From assembly GCA_963710815.1 (NCBI GenBank), contig CAVQCA010000021.1, positions 1 to 13,745 of the forward strand: a stretch of 13,745 bases of DNA, in the 5' to 3' direction. The DNA is from CAVQCA01 sp963710815 (GTDB taxonomy: Bacteria; Pseudomonadota; Gammaproteobacteria; UBA9214). Below are positions 6,059 to 13,439 of this stretch, one piece after another. A program made the position numbers and the translations under genes. Below the pieces are notes generated by a model. That model made no database searches, had not been told where the DNA came from, and saw only the letters and a list, made by a program, of their open reading frames with translations. Positions within the stretch are counted from its first letter, which is position 1. Each line of letters opens with the position of its first letter.

Positions 6059-6292
6059 TTACATGCCGATCAGCCGCGCGTCGTATCCGCGACGCACGAC
6101 GGCGCCGAGAATCTTCTGAGAGTCGATGATCGCCGGTTCGTAATCCACGAGTACCAGACGGCCCGACCGCGAACTCGTCTGCACCCGGGACACGCCGTTG
6201 ATTCCCACGAGCTCGCTTTCCAGCTCGTCGATACGGTCCCGGGTCGGGGCATGTTTCAAATCCACAACAACATCGGCCTTCTTCGTTTGCAT
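6059..6292 (-). CDS. HMA-like ferredoxin-fold protein lacking metal-binding cysteines
   Basis: A 77-residue protein with the beta-alpha-beta-beta-alpha-beta pattern of heavy-metal-associated (HMA) domains: VVVDLKH, then the helix RDRIDELESELVGINGVSRV, RLVLVDYEPAII, SQKILGAVVRRGYDARLIGM. In copper or mercury carriers the first loop holds CxxC; here the equivalent place reads HAPTRDR and the whole protein contains no cysteine. It therefore cannot bind metal in the usual way and may serve as a protein-interaction or small-molecule module. The ATG at 6292 has GGAGA about 9 bp upstream. It is the first gene of the mddA cluster, 37 bp ahead of mddA, so co-transcription is likely. Confidence 0.72.
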   Translation of the reverse strand: MQTKKADVVVDLKHAPTRDRIDELESELVGINGVSRVQTSSRSGRLVLVDYEPAIIDSQKILGAVVRRGYDARLIGM

Positions 6293-6619
6293 GACACGTG
6301 TCTCCAGTTCGGTATGATGTTTGCTATTCGGGTCTGTTTTCCCGTTACCGGTTAAACTCCCCCGCCTGCAGAGGCGTCCTACCTTCCCGTCCGCATGACC
6401 GCCCCTGCATGGAAAGAACTCTAGGTCCGGCGTGTATCAGCATGATTTCGCGCATGTGGATATTTGTTGCCGGTTTGTATCGGCGTGTTGCAATAATCCG
6501 TGCGTTGTTTGACCCGGATCTCCTTAGTAATGCACCTACGTGAACAACTCCCGCGCTTCAGCTCTCCTTTGCCGAAGCGCACGAGGGCCTCCAGGGCAAT
6601 CTGCTCACCGAGAAACTGC
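6293..6619. other. Upstream region of the mddA cluster
   Basis: No credible gene is visible. On the minus strand it should contain the promoter of the HMA-like/mddA cluster, but I cannot point to a convincing -35/-10 pair. A short inverted repeat CGCCT/AGGCG lies around 6362-6375. The part near 6542-6619 is a possible out-of-frame continuation of the broken gene start at 6620-6649. Confidence 0.35.
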
Positions 6620-6649
6620 TCATGGTTTTGGGTCTGTACGCATTGCCAT
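6620..6649 (-). pseudogene. Broken gene start (9 codons) behind an operator-like site
   Basis: On the minus strand ATAGGAGA is followed by ATG GCA ATG and a frame that stops after nine codons (MAMRTDPKP). A one-base shift near the stop opens a longer frame (HEQFLGEQIALEALVRFGKG and onward) with coding-like content, to about 6540 and beyond. This suggests a frameshifted remnant of a once-regulated gene. I do not recognise the family. Confidence 0.3.
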
Positions 6650-6671
6650 TCTCCTATCTCAAAAGAAAATT

Positions 6672-6687
6672 GACAGACATGTCTGAC
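6672..6687. promoter_or_regulatory. TetR-operator-like palindrome
   Basis: A 16-bp inverted repeat, GACAGACATGTCTGAC, is perfect in its central 12 bp with one mismatched pair outside. AGAC/GTCT half-sites are common in operators of TetR-family repressors. It lies between a truncated TetR gene and a broken gene start with a good ribosome binding site, overlapping a possible TTGACA box on the plus strand (6670-6675). Confidence 0.45.
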
Positions 6688-6707
6688 TTTCTTCAGGGTA
6701 AAAAAAC

Positions 6708-7085
6708 TTACCCGGGTTTTTCACCGATCAAGCGCAGCGGATGCCTCGGGTCCGGGACCTCCGAGGACATGTTGATAAAGGCGCAGCCGCGGAACTCGGT
6801 ATCCAGCAACCAGGGCTTCAGCGAGCGTATTACCACCAGGAAGCGGCTCACCCGGCCTTTAGCCGCCTGGATACTGTTGTCCACATGCACGATCTCGATC
6901 TCCTTCAGTTGTTGCAGATAGGTGAGAGCCGGATCGTCCTTGCTCGGGAAATGGCTGTAGAAGGTCGCCTTGGCAACACCGGACTTCTCGATCACCTCAT
7001 TAATCCCAGTGGCACGATAGCTGTCTCCGTAATTATTCCCCGACAACACGTTTACCCCGATTTTACGGAGAGGTTTCGCGAAGGA
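6708..7085 (-). pseudogene. TetR-family regulator, truncated at both ends
   Basis: The DNA-binding domain is clear: YRATGINEVIEKSGVAKATF with YSHFPSKDD is a textbook TetR helix-turn-helix. A short ligand-domain part follows (LLDTEFRGCAFINMSSEVPD, then PRHPLRLIGEKPG). Relatives are about 190 residues long; this one stops at the point where the chain should continue after GEK, losing about half of the ligand domain. Upstream of YRATG the sequence is unlike family members (VLSGNNYGDS), and the only start is a TTG at 7112 lying in transposon-derived DNA. It is most likely dead, damaged on one side by the adjacent transposase relic. Its original targets are unknown. Confidence 0.6.
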
Positions 7086-7111
7086 TAGAGGGATCGTTGT
7101 ATGCTGAGTCA

Positions 7112-7456
7112 ATGGAATTGAATTTTCTGATCATCAACCCGGCGGCTGAACTCGCCAAGCTCGCACGGACGCTGTTGACCGATGGCATACGTTTCATGGC
7201 CTTACTTGCACGATCCCGCACTGCCTTGGCGGCTGAAAATTTATTTCTCCGAAAACAACTCGCCTTCTACCAAAAACGCAACATCAGACCGCTACGCTTC
7301 GACAACATCACGCGTTTATGCTGGTGCTGCTTTTACACGGTTTCGCATGGCAAGATGCACTGGTGAATGTCACGTCAAAGACCTTCATCGGCTGGCATGG
7401 CGCAGGATTTCGCCTGTTCTGGCGTTGGAAATCACCGCCAGGGCGGCCACGAATTT
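7112..7456 (+). pseudogene. Transposase N-terminal fragment, frameshifted and truncated
   Basis: From the ATG at 7112 the frame reads MELNFLIINPAAELAKLART, then LLARSRTALAAENLFLRKQL and AFYQKRNIRPLRFDN, the typical front of an integrase-core transposase. Near 7318 homology jumps to another frame: LLLHGFAWQDALVNVTSKTF, then IGWHGAGFRLFWRWKSPPGR and PRI. A single indel has therefore broken it. Similarity ends at the GRPRI motif around 7456, where a second, opposite-facing transposase fragment begins. The catalytic core is absent. Confidence 0.7.
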
Positions 7457-7776
7457 CGGATCAATGCCCCGATTTCTTTTGGTACCGGTGGTCTACCAGG
7501 CTTGCCATGCTTACTCAATTTGGCCCAATGATCGCGGAAACGTTTACGCTGCCAGGCGATCACGGTCCCTGTCTGAACAAAAACCAGAGCATCCCGCCAC
7601 CCCGACCAGCGGCTCGCGAGCCACGACCAGAGAATACGGTCTCCAGAGTTAATCTGCTGGCGTTTTGTTGTTCTCTGATAGACAGCAAGTTGATGTCGCA
7701 GTGCCACAATCTCAAGCTGAAGGGAGAGCCGTGACCGAACCACGGTTGATACAGGCAGTAACAGCGCACAGACAAT
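7450..7776 (-). pseudogene. Second transposase N-terminal fragment, opposite orientation
   Basis: The minus-strand frame reads VVRSRLSLQLEIVALRHQLA, then VYQRTTKRQQINSGDRILWS, WLASRWSGWRDALVFVQTGT and VIAWQRKRFRDHW, followed by GKPGRPPVPKEIGALIR. This matches the N-terminal part of another integrase-core transposase family. The frame stays open upstream (IVCALLLPVST), so the original start probably lay near 7770 and not at the GTG at 7743. Homology ends at GALIR, about 7456, where the + strand fragment ends. The catalytic core is missing. Confidence 0.7.
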
Positions 7777-8281
7777 GGGCTTCTTGGCTCTGGATCCTCT
7801 TCGGCAGCAACGATGACAGATGAAACCAGATTGACTTCGCGCCTGAAATAATTCAAGAATATCAGGTAGTACGTATTTTCGGGAAGTACAGGCATGGTCG
7901 CCCGTTCAAGGCCCGATTCCGCCCTCTCCTGCCACTTCTTCTCTCGCCCCGTCTAGCATCAAAACTTTGAAGTCCGCAAGCACCGAAAATCGGCTCGTTA
8001 CAGATCAATAGTTTGCTCGCCGACTTTTCAAGCGGTTGGATGGCGTCATTGCCCACTCGGGGGAAATCAACAACCCGCGACTAATCCTCAGCTCTGATCA
8101 ATCTGGGCCGCAGCTCGTGCGTGCTCAATACGACTGATGGTGTCTTCTACGGAAAGTCGTACCGCCGCGTCCTGCCCGCGCGGCCGGGATCGATTGTTAC
8201 TCCAATTGACTCCGCAGCCTCTCGAATCAGAAGTATGGTTGACGTGCCTCAGCCACAACAACCTGTACATTTTGCGGCGAG
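7777..8281. other. Apparently noncoding remnant region
   Basis: I see no intact gene. The minus strand holds a frame ending at 8088 with the segment VRLSVEDTISRIEHARAAAQ just before its stop. The piece 8106-8138 matches 538-570 over 11 codons, mostly with third-base changes. It may be the tail of a lost gene downstream of the catabolic operon. No terminator of the operon is obvious here. Confidence 0.35.
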
Positions 8282-8842
8282 TCAGAACGGCGGGGCGGGC
8301 AGCCCTTCTTCGATTTCGATATCGAAGGCAGTGACCATTTGTCCCATGATAGCGTAAAGGCCGCAAAGCGCGACGAGCTCGACGATGCCCTCGTTGCCAT
8401 GGACCGCGACAAATCGCTGTTGCACCGCCACCGGGATCGAACGCTTGGCCACGACCGCGTCGACCGCTTCCAGGGCCGCTCGGGAACCATCGGGCAAGGT
8501 GTCGGGTACCTGTCCGGCTGTGAGCGCGTCGATCGTGTTCTGGTCTAGACCGGCCAGCTTCGCCGGATGCTGGTGGTGTGACCACTCATAGGCAAAACCC
8601 TGCCGGGCGGCATAGCGCAGGATCACCAGCTCGCGCACCGCATCGGAAAGGACGCCGTGGAAGCGCAGATGCTCGCCCAACGCGCCTACCTTCGCCGTGA
8701 CACCCGGATTGTTAAACATGCGCACGTAGACCTCGCCGAGATGCGTGCGGCCCTCGGCGTGAGCCCGCGCGGATGCCATATGTTCGAACAGCTCGCGATT
8801 GGCGCCTGTCAGCGTCGCCGTAGGATCCGGTAACGTGGCCAT
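8282..8842 (-). CDS. Carboxymuconolactone-decarboxylase-like (AhpD-fold) protein
   Basis: A 186-residue all-helical protein of the carboxymuconolactone decarboxylase superfamily. The core signature is at residues 67-99: DAVRELVILRYAARQGFAYE then WSHHQHPAKLAGL. It lacks the CxxC of AhpD peroxidases (its one cysteine is C160), so a decarboxylase or hydrolase-type role is likelier than disulfide reduction. YEWSHH at 85-90 is the usual replacement for the CxxC site in this subgroup. The ATG at 8842 shares one base with the stop of the preceding thiamine-diphosphate enzyme (TAATG), with GGAGG about 10 bp upstream, so translation is probably coupled. It is the last gene of the three-gene operon. 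The substrate is unknown. Confidence 0.85.
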   Translation of the reverse strand: MATLPDPTATLTGANRELFEHMASARAHAEGRTHLGEVYVRMFNNPGVTAKVGALGEHLRFHGVLSDAVRELVILRYAARQGFAYEWSHHQHPAKLAGLDQNTIDALTAGQVPDTLPDGSRAALEAVDAVVAKRSIPVAVQQRFVAVHGNEGIVELVALCGLYAIMGQMVTAFDIEIEEGLPAPPF

Positions 8843-10551
8843 TAGTCGTTGTCCTCCCATTCCTGTTGACGTTCCCGCCAGACTTTCACGGGCGTGGGGA
8901 AGGTCTTGTCGGTGTGCAGATCCAGCAGGTACGGGCCCGTGGCGCCGAGCGCACGACCGACCGCCTCCGCGATGTCGTCGGGCCTGTCCACGCGCTCGCC
9001 CTCAGCTCCCATCGACCGGGCAAAGGCAACCCAGTCGATGCCGGGAATATCGGTAAGGCGTTCCGGACCGGGTCCCATTTTGGATGCACGATAGTAAATA
9101 TTGCCGTAGGCGCGATTGTTCATCAGGGCGATGACGAGCGGGACCTTCTCGCGCGCGGCCGTATGCACCTCCATGCCGTGCATCAGCATGCAGCCGTCTC
9201 CTGTGGCGACCATCAGCGGCCGGTCCGGCCGGGCGAGCTTTGCGCCGATGCCGAGCGGGACCGCCCCGCCCATCGGCCCCAGGTTGGTCAGTGAGAAGTG
9301 GGTACCCGGCTCGCGGACATCCCAGTACTCGGCAAACCACGCGCGGTGGGCGCCCGAGTCCACGCACAACACGCCGTTATCCGGAAAGGCGGCGCGCAGT
9401 TCCGCCACGACCCGCGCCGGATGCATGGGGACGGCGTCGCTTCTCGTGTTCTCCAGCTGATACTGGTTCGGCCCCGTGGCGCGAACCCGCCCGAGAAACG
9501 CCTGGCGTTGCGCGCGCCCGGCCTCGAGTCCCGCAGCATTCCTGATCATTGCCAGGCGTTGCAGCGCTTCGCCGGCATTCCCCACCACGGCGACTTCGCC
9601 CGCCCATGTGCGGCCGATGATGAGAGGGTCGGCATCGATCTGGATTAGCGCCTTCGAAGGCAGCATTTTCGGATCCCACTGCATCGTATCGCGCTGCGAT
9701 AACCCCGAACCGATCACGAGAAGGATGTCGGTCTCATCCGAGCGGATCGCCTCAGTCGCCCAGCGCGCGCCCCCGTAACCGAACACGCCGAGCGCAAGCG
9801 GGTGACTCTCGGGGATCAAACCCTTCCCCGACAACGTGGTCGCGACCGGAATGTCGAAGCGTTCGACGAACGTGCGCAGTACGTCGACACCGTGCGCATG
9901 CAGCACGCCGGGACCGGCGAGCACGATGATTCTCTGATTGCCTGCGGCGTTGAGCAGATCCACTGCGCGGTCAAGCGCACTCTCGTCGACGAAGCGGGCT
10001 GCCCGCAATGATTCGGGAACGGGTTGCCAGACAGCGTCAGTTTCGGCCTTCTGCACGTCGACGGGGACGGACAGGTGAACCGGCGACCTACGCGTGAACG
10101 CGTAGGTGATCGCGTGCCGGAGGTGATGCGTTACGACCGCGCGCGAGGACACCGAGAGTGACAATCCCGTGACGGGCTTGAGCACGTCGATGTCATCGAT
10201 AGCGGCGCCGGACGCATCCTGGAAGCCGCCCATGCCCTCCCAGGATCGCGCCACCTCGCCGCTGATCGCAAGCAACGGACTGCGGTCGGCACGTGCCGCG
10301 GCGAGCGCCGTCGTCATGTTGAGAACCCCGGGTCCCCCAATTCCGAAACACACGCCGAGACCGCCCGAGGCCCGCGCGTAGCCGTCGGCCATGTAAGCCG
10401 CGCCGCCCTCGAACGCGGCGACTATGGTCCTCAGACCGGGGGTTCCAGTCAGCGCCGGCATGAAGTTGTCATTGAGGCCGCCAAGATCGATGAAACAGTG
10501 AGTCACACCCTGATCACGCAGCGCAGACAAAATGAAATCTGCGACTCGCAT
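8842..10551 (-). CDS. Thiamine-diphosphate-dependent enzyme (acetolactate synthase large-subunit-like)
   Basis: A 569-residue enzyme with the usual three domains. The N-terminal pyrimidine-binding domain has the catalytic Glu at E48 in FEGGAAYMADGYARASGG. The central Rossmann-like domain runs from about 190 to 340 (IIVLAGPGVL, then DILLVIGSGL). The C-terminal diphosphate-binding domain carries the GDG-to-NN metal motif at 451-479 (GDGCMLMHGMEVHTAAREKV, ending MNNRAYGN). Family members split or join C-C bonds next to a carbonyl (acetolactate synthase, decarboxylases, lyases). No regulatory small subunit is nearby, and the gene sits between an SMP-30-like lactonase and a CMD-like protein. A catabolic 2-oxo-acid decarboxylase or lyase is therefore likelier than a biosynthetic acetolactate synthase. 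The ATG at 10551 overlaps the preceding stop by one base (TGATG). Confidence 0.88.
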   Translation of the reverse strand: MRVADFILSALRDQGVTHCFIDLGGLNDNFMPALTGTPGLRTIVAAFEGGAAYMADGYARASGGLGVCFGIGGPGVLNMTTALAAARADRSPLLAISGEVARSWEGMGGFQDASGAAIDDIDVLKPVTGLSLSVSSRAVVTHHLRHAITYAFTRRSPVHLSVPVDVQKAETDAVWQPVPESLRAARFVDESALDRAVDLLNAAGNQRIIVLAGPGVLHAHGVDVLRTFVERFDIPVATTLSGKGLIPESHPLALGVFGYGGARWATEAIRSDETDILLVIGSGLSQRDTMQWDPKMLPSKALIQIDADPLIIGRTWAGEVAVVGNAGEALQRLAMIRNAAGLEAGRAQRQAFLGRVRATGPNQYQLENTRSDAVPMHPARVVAELRAAFPDNGVLCVDSGAHRAWFAEYWDVREPGTHFSLTNLGPMGGAVPLGIGAKLARPDRPLMVATGDGCMLMHGMEVHTAAREKVPLVIALMNNRAYGNIYYRASKMGPGPERLTDIPGIDWVAFARSMGAEGERVDRPDDIAEAVGRALGATGPYLLDLHTDKTFPTPVKVWRERQQEWEDND

Positions 10552-11309
10552 CAGGTGGTCCCTGTTCCCGGGAACGCCATCCGCCCGCCCGCGCGCGGCC
10601 AGTCAACCGCGATCAGATGTCCTGTACCCGAGCACGTAATGAACGCGGTGCGGCTGGCGGGACCGCCGAAGCAGAGGTTGGTGATCATGGGATCCGACAG
10701 CGGCAAGGTCTCGACTATATGGCCATCCGGCGAGATCTGTGTGATGCTGCCTTCGATCAGCGTCGCCTGACAAACCCACTCCTCCCCGTCGACCTTCATC
10801 GAGTCGAACAAGGCGTAACCCGGTGCACCGTAGAGCAATTTTCCCGGATGAAATTCACCATCCGCGTTGCTGTCGATCTTGCCCGGCCCCTCAAGGTCCC
10901 AATACCAGATCCGCCCGACCTGCGTCTCGGCCACGTAGAGACGGCTGCCGTCCGGCGACAACGCGATGCCATTCGGACTGTCGAGCGGGAAAATCTTTTC
11001 GGTGATGCTGGAGCCGTCGGGCTGGGCGTAGAATACCCCTGTGCGATCGCTCGACCGCTCGGTGCGGATACCATGGTCGGTGAACCAGAAGCCACCGCTC
11101 TCGTCGAAGACGAGGTCGTTCGGACCGCGCAGCGGTCGGTCACCGCACGCACGGTAAAGGGTGGTGACCTCACCTGTCGAGAGATCGACCCGGTCGATGT
11201 GACCACCGGAATAGACGGACCCGTCCGCCAACGCGACCGGACCCTCGGGAAACTCAAGACCGGCCGCGACGATCCGCACCTCGGTCTTCGGCGAGCTGAC
11301 AGATATCAT
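10551..11309 (-). CDS. SMP-30/gluconolactonase/LRE-family protein
   Basis: A 252-residue six-bladed beta-propeller hydrolase; relatives open sugar-acid or other lactones using one divalent metal. The expected metal and substrate ligands are present: E22 in FPEGPV, N64 in RGPNDLVFDESGGFWFTDHG, N113 in SPNGIALSPDGSRLYVAET, and D169 in FDSMKVDG. Length is slightly short but complete for the bacterial group. It is the first gene of the operon, so a promoter should lie in 11310-11400. The ATG at 11309 is preceded by GGGGG about 9 bp away, a weak site. With the thiamine-diphosphate enzyme and CMD protein it suggests ring opening of a lactone followed by C-C cleavage. The exact substrate is unknown. 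Confidence 0.85.
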   Translation of the reverse strand: MISVSSPKTEVRIVAAGLEFPEGPVALADGSVYSGGHIDRVDLSTGEVTTLYRACGDRPLRGPNDLVFDESGGFWFTDHGIRTERSSDRTGVFYAQPDGSSITEKIFPLDSPNGIALSPDGSRLYVAETQVGRIWYWDLEGPGKIDSNADGEFHPGKLLYGAPGYALFDSMKVDGEEWVCQATLIEGSITQISPDGHIVETLPLSDPMITNLCFGGPASRTAFITCSGTGHLIAVDWPRAGGRMAFPGTGTT

Positions 11310-11684
11310 CTGGCATTACCCCCGTGGAACGCCCTCGATACTCGGAGTTCACCGAATAACTGCGCGACCAGCAAGGCGCTCGCGCAATATCGTCCTACAG
11401 TCGATTGAACGCCAATATACCAGCACCCACACACAAAGCCCACTGCGTGCCCGGCACTATTCGACGGTCCGCCTCCTATTTGCAGCCGTCATGCCGGTGG
11501 TCGCCTTGCCCTTATAACTAGTGTAGTAGCCCGTAAGCGTCTCGACCTCACAATTTTTTCGGTCGCTATCCAACACATGGAGAAAGGCAACTTAGCGTCG
11601 TCACTTGCCAGATTCTATAGATGTCGTCCTGGCTCTGAGCTACAACCGGTCATCCGCGCCGGTTTGATTTCCTGACTGACCTCG
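11310..11684. other. Noncoding region upstream of the catabolic operon
   Basis: No credible gene is visible on either strand. On the minus strand it should hold the promoter of the SMP-30-led operon, though I cannot identify a clear one. An inverted repeat AACCGG/CCGGTT with a 9-nt loop lies at 11644-11664 and is followed by TGATTT, a weak terminator-like element with no gene before it. Confidence 0.35.
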
Positions 11685-11761
11685 CGCTGAGTGCTGAGTG
11701 CTGAGTGCCGAGTTCGAAGCGCGAAGTACCCAGTACTAAGGACGACGCACGAAGTGCCCGG
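11685..11761 (+). repeat. Degenerate 7-bp tandem repeat array (first copy)
   Basis: Eleven consecutive heptamers can be read without a gap: CGCTGAG, TGCTGAG twice, TGCCGAG, TTCGAAG, CGCGAAG, TACCCAG, TACTAAG, GACGACG, CACGAAG, TGCCCGG. The approximate consensus is TRCYNAG. The first four are nearly identical and the array decays towards its right end. The same repeat in the same orientation recurs at 13683-13745. It is not a CRISPR array because there are no unique spacers. Confidence 0.7.
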
Positions 11762-11809
11762 TTCAGTTCGTCCCACATTCAAGACATAGTTCCCCACATA
11801 CCAAGGCAA

Positions 11810-11959
11810 TTGACTATAGCCGACATAATCACCAACGCCTTCGACAAGCACCCCTCGGTGGATCAAGCCGTCACGGATTTCGGTGATCTGATGAACGAAC
11901 TGGAACTTTTCAACAGCGACCATGTCTTTAAGCATCTGGACCGGTTAAACACCGCCTGA
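11810..11959 (+). pseudogene. Short coding-like remnant, family unknown
   Basis: A 49-residue frame from a TTG at 11810 begins LTIADIITNAFDKHPSVDQA, continues VTDFGDLMNELELFNSDHVF and ends KHLDRLNTA. Third codon positions are strongly GC-rich and the peptide looks like two amphipathic helices, so it reads as genuine protein sequence. The frame extends upstream into the heptamer array without a good start. It is best seen as the tail of a gene whose front was lost, or a small protein with a TTG start. I do not recognise the family. Confidence 0.3.
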
Positions 11960-12288
11960 GGGAACTGGCACCGAAGGCGATGGATAACACACGTCAGCCG
12001 GTTCGATTGACGCCCCTGCCTATGGCCAGTCGGTATAGTTTATGAACTTGCTTCTTGCGCTTGTGTCTGTCTTTTTCAAAAAGCGGCAGAGTGGTGCCTG
12101 GCTGTCGCTCCAGGTTCGCCCAGAACGCGAACGGAATTCGTTGTCGGCCGGGTAGGATCTGGTGGAATTCGTATCAGGTGCCGGAGTCGATGTCATCCCG
12201 ATCCCCTTGGATTACGAGAATTACCCGCTCACCCGAGCGGAAAATTGGGTGTTCATGTTTCCTATATTCTTTTTGGAGGAGAGCCCTT
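11960..12288. other. Upstream region of the beta-helix gene
   Basis: No gene is supported. An open frame from 12055 joins the beta-helix gene, but its sequence up to 12288 is Arg/Ser/Cys-rich and lacks protein-like pattern. A CCGCTC/GAGCGG stem with a 4-nt loop lies at 12225-12240. TATATT at 12263-12268 could be a -10 box, but no -35 stands at the right distance. Confidence 0.4.
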
Positions 12289-13404
12289 ATGTTCTATCGA
12301 CGCATCGTCTTCGTCTTTTCGGTATTGATTCTCGCAACCGCATTCACCACGACGGGGGCGCGGGCGGCAAACCTCGTAGTCTCCCCCTCGGGCAGTGACG
12401 GCAGCCCCTGCACGACCGTGGCGCCATGCGCCACGATCGGGTATACCTTGTCCATCGCACCACCCAGAAGTCGCATCACAGTCCTTCCGGGCACCTACGC
12501 CGAAATGGTCACGGTCACCTCTACGGTCTCGCTTATCGGCCGGAACGCGACGATCGACGCGACGGGTCTTGACAACGGTATCCTCGTCCAGGGCACTGGG
12601 GCCGCTGGTACCCGCATCCAGGGGTTCACCGTCGAGAACGCCACACTCGAGGGCATTCTGGTCCGCGAGACATCGGACATAGCGATCGTGCACAATTCGG
12701 TCAGGAACAATGACCGGGGGGCGTTTGCCTCGCAGCCGACCGGGGAGTGTGCACCGCAAGGCGCGGTACCAGGCGACTGTGGCGAGGGTCTACATCTGTG
12801 GGCGGTCACAGACTCGCAGGTCAGGGGGAACAACGTGTCGGACAACGTCGGCGGGATCCTCGTCACGGACGAAACAGGACCGTCGCACGACAATGTGATC
12901 TCGCGGAACGTCATCAAGAACAACGCGCTTGACTGCGGCATCACACTGCCGTCCCATAACCCGTACGCCATCACGAAGCCGGCCCTCGGCGGTGTTTACG
13001 ACAACACCGTCGTGGGCAACGACTCCGAGAACAACGGCGGGGCCGGGATCGGAACGTTCGCCTCCTCTCCGGGCACCGCCTCGTACGACAACACGATCGC
13101 GCACAATACCGTGAAAGGAAACGGCGAGGGGGGGATCAACATCCACAGCCACACCCCTAACCAGAACGTCAGCGGGAACGTTATCGTGAACAACACCATT
13201 GACGGCAATGGCATGGATCCGGACTCGGGGAGCACCGGCCCGAACGGCATCTCACTCCTGACGGTGGATGCCCAGAGCGACACGATTGCCGGGAATTCAT
13301 TCCGCAACGAAGGTTACGGCATCTGGATCAACGGCCCGTTTACACTCAGTGGGCTGCAGGGAAACCACTTCGCTTCGTCCGTGACGACCCCCGTCGGACC
13401 GTAG
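12289..13404 (+). CDS. Exported right-handed parallel beta-helix protein (DUF1565/NosD-like)
   Basis: A 371-residue secreted protein. Residues 1-26 are a signal peptide (MFYRRIVFVFSVLILATAFT then TTGARA). A DUF1565-like opening follows (NLVVSPSGSDGSPCTTVAPC and ITVLPGTYAEMVTV). From about residue 80 the chain is a run of 20-30-residue coils of the pectate-lyase/CASH type, rich in Asn and Gly: GFTVENATLEGILV, IVHNSVRNN, VRGNNVSDNVGGILV, TIAHNTVKGNGEGGINI, NVIVNNTIDGNGMD, TIAGNSFRNEGYGIWI. Four cysteines at conserved-looking sites may form disulfides. No lyase catalytic residues can be assigned, so polysaccharide binding or hydrolysis is only possible. The ATG at 12289 is chosen because GGAGGA lies 8 bp before it and the signal peptide begins there; the longer frame from 12055 has neither. 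Confidence 0.85.
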   Translation: MFYRRIVFVFSVLILATAFTTTGARAANLVVSPSGSDGSPCTTVAPCATIGYTLSIAPPRSRITVLPGTYAEMVTVTSTVSLIGRNATIDATGLDNGILVQGTGAAGTRIQGFTVENATLEGILVRETSDIAIVHNSVRNNDRGAFASQPTGECAPQGAVPGDCGEGLHLWAVTDSQVRGNNVSDNVGGILVTDETGPSHDNVISRNVIKNNALDCGITLPSHNPYAITKPALGGVYDNTVVGNDSENNGGAGIGTFASSPGTASYDNTIAHNTVKGNGEGGINIHSHTPNQNVSGNVIVNNTIDGNGMDPDSGSTGPNGISLLTVDAQSDTIAGNSFRNEGYGIWINGPFTLSGLQGNHFASSVTTPVGP

Positions 13405-13412
13405 GAAACCCT

Positions 13413-13439
13413 GGCACCCGCGGTTTTCCTGCGGGTGCC
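13413..13439 (+). terminator. Strong hairpin after the beta-helix gene
   Basis: GGCACCCGC and GCGGGTGCC form a perfect 9-bp GC-rich stem with a 9-nt loop, starting 9 bp after the stop codon. The T-run is in the loop and not after the stem, so it is a likely 3'-end structure though not a textbook intrinsic terminator. Confidence 0.6.

Noticed and set aside
8088..8585. A 165-residue minus-strand frame overlapping the CMD gene
   Set aside because: Most of it overlaps a well-supported gene in another frame; only its last 20 or so codons look coding, and these are described as a remnant.
10617..11408. A 263-residue plus-strand frame opposite the SMP-30 gene
   Set aside because: The minus strand carries all expected SMP-30 metal ligands; the plus frame is a codon-bias shadow.
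11685..11761. CRISPR array
   Set aside because: The units are 7 bp, degenerate and contiguous; there are no long repeats with unique spacers and no cas genes.
12055..12288. N-terminal extension of the beta-helix protein (start at 12055)
   Set aside because: The extra 78 residues are Arg/Ser/Cys-rich without protein-like pattern, and would bury a clear signal peptide and the GGAGGA site that serve the ATG at 12289.
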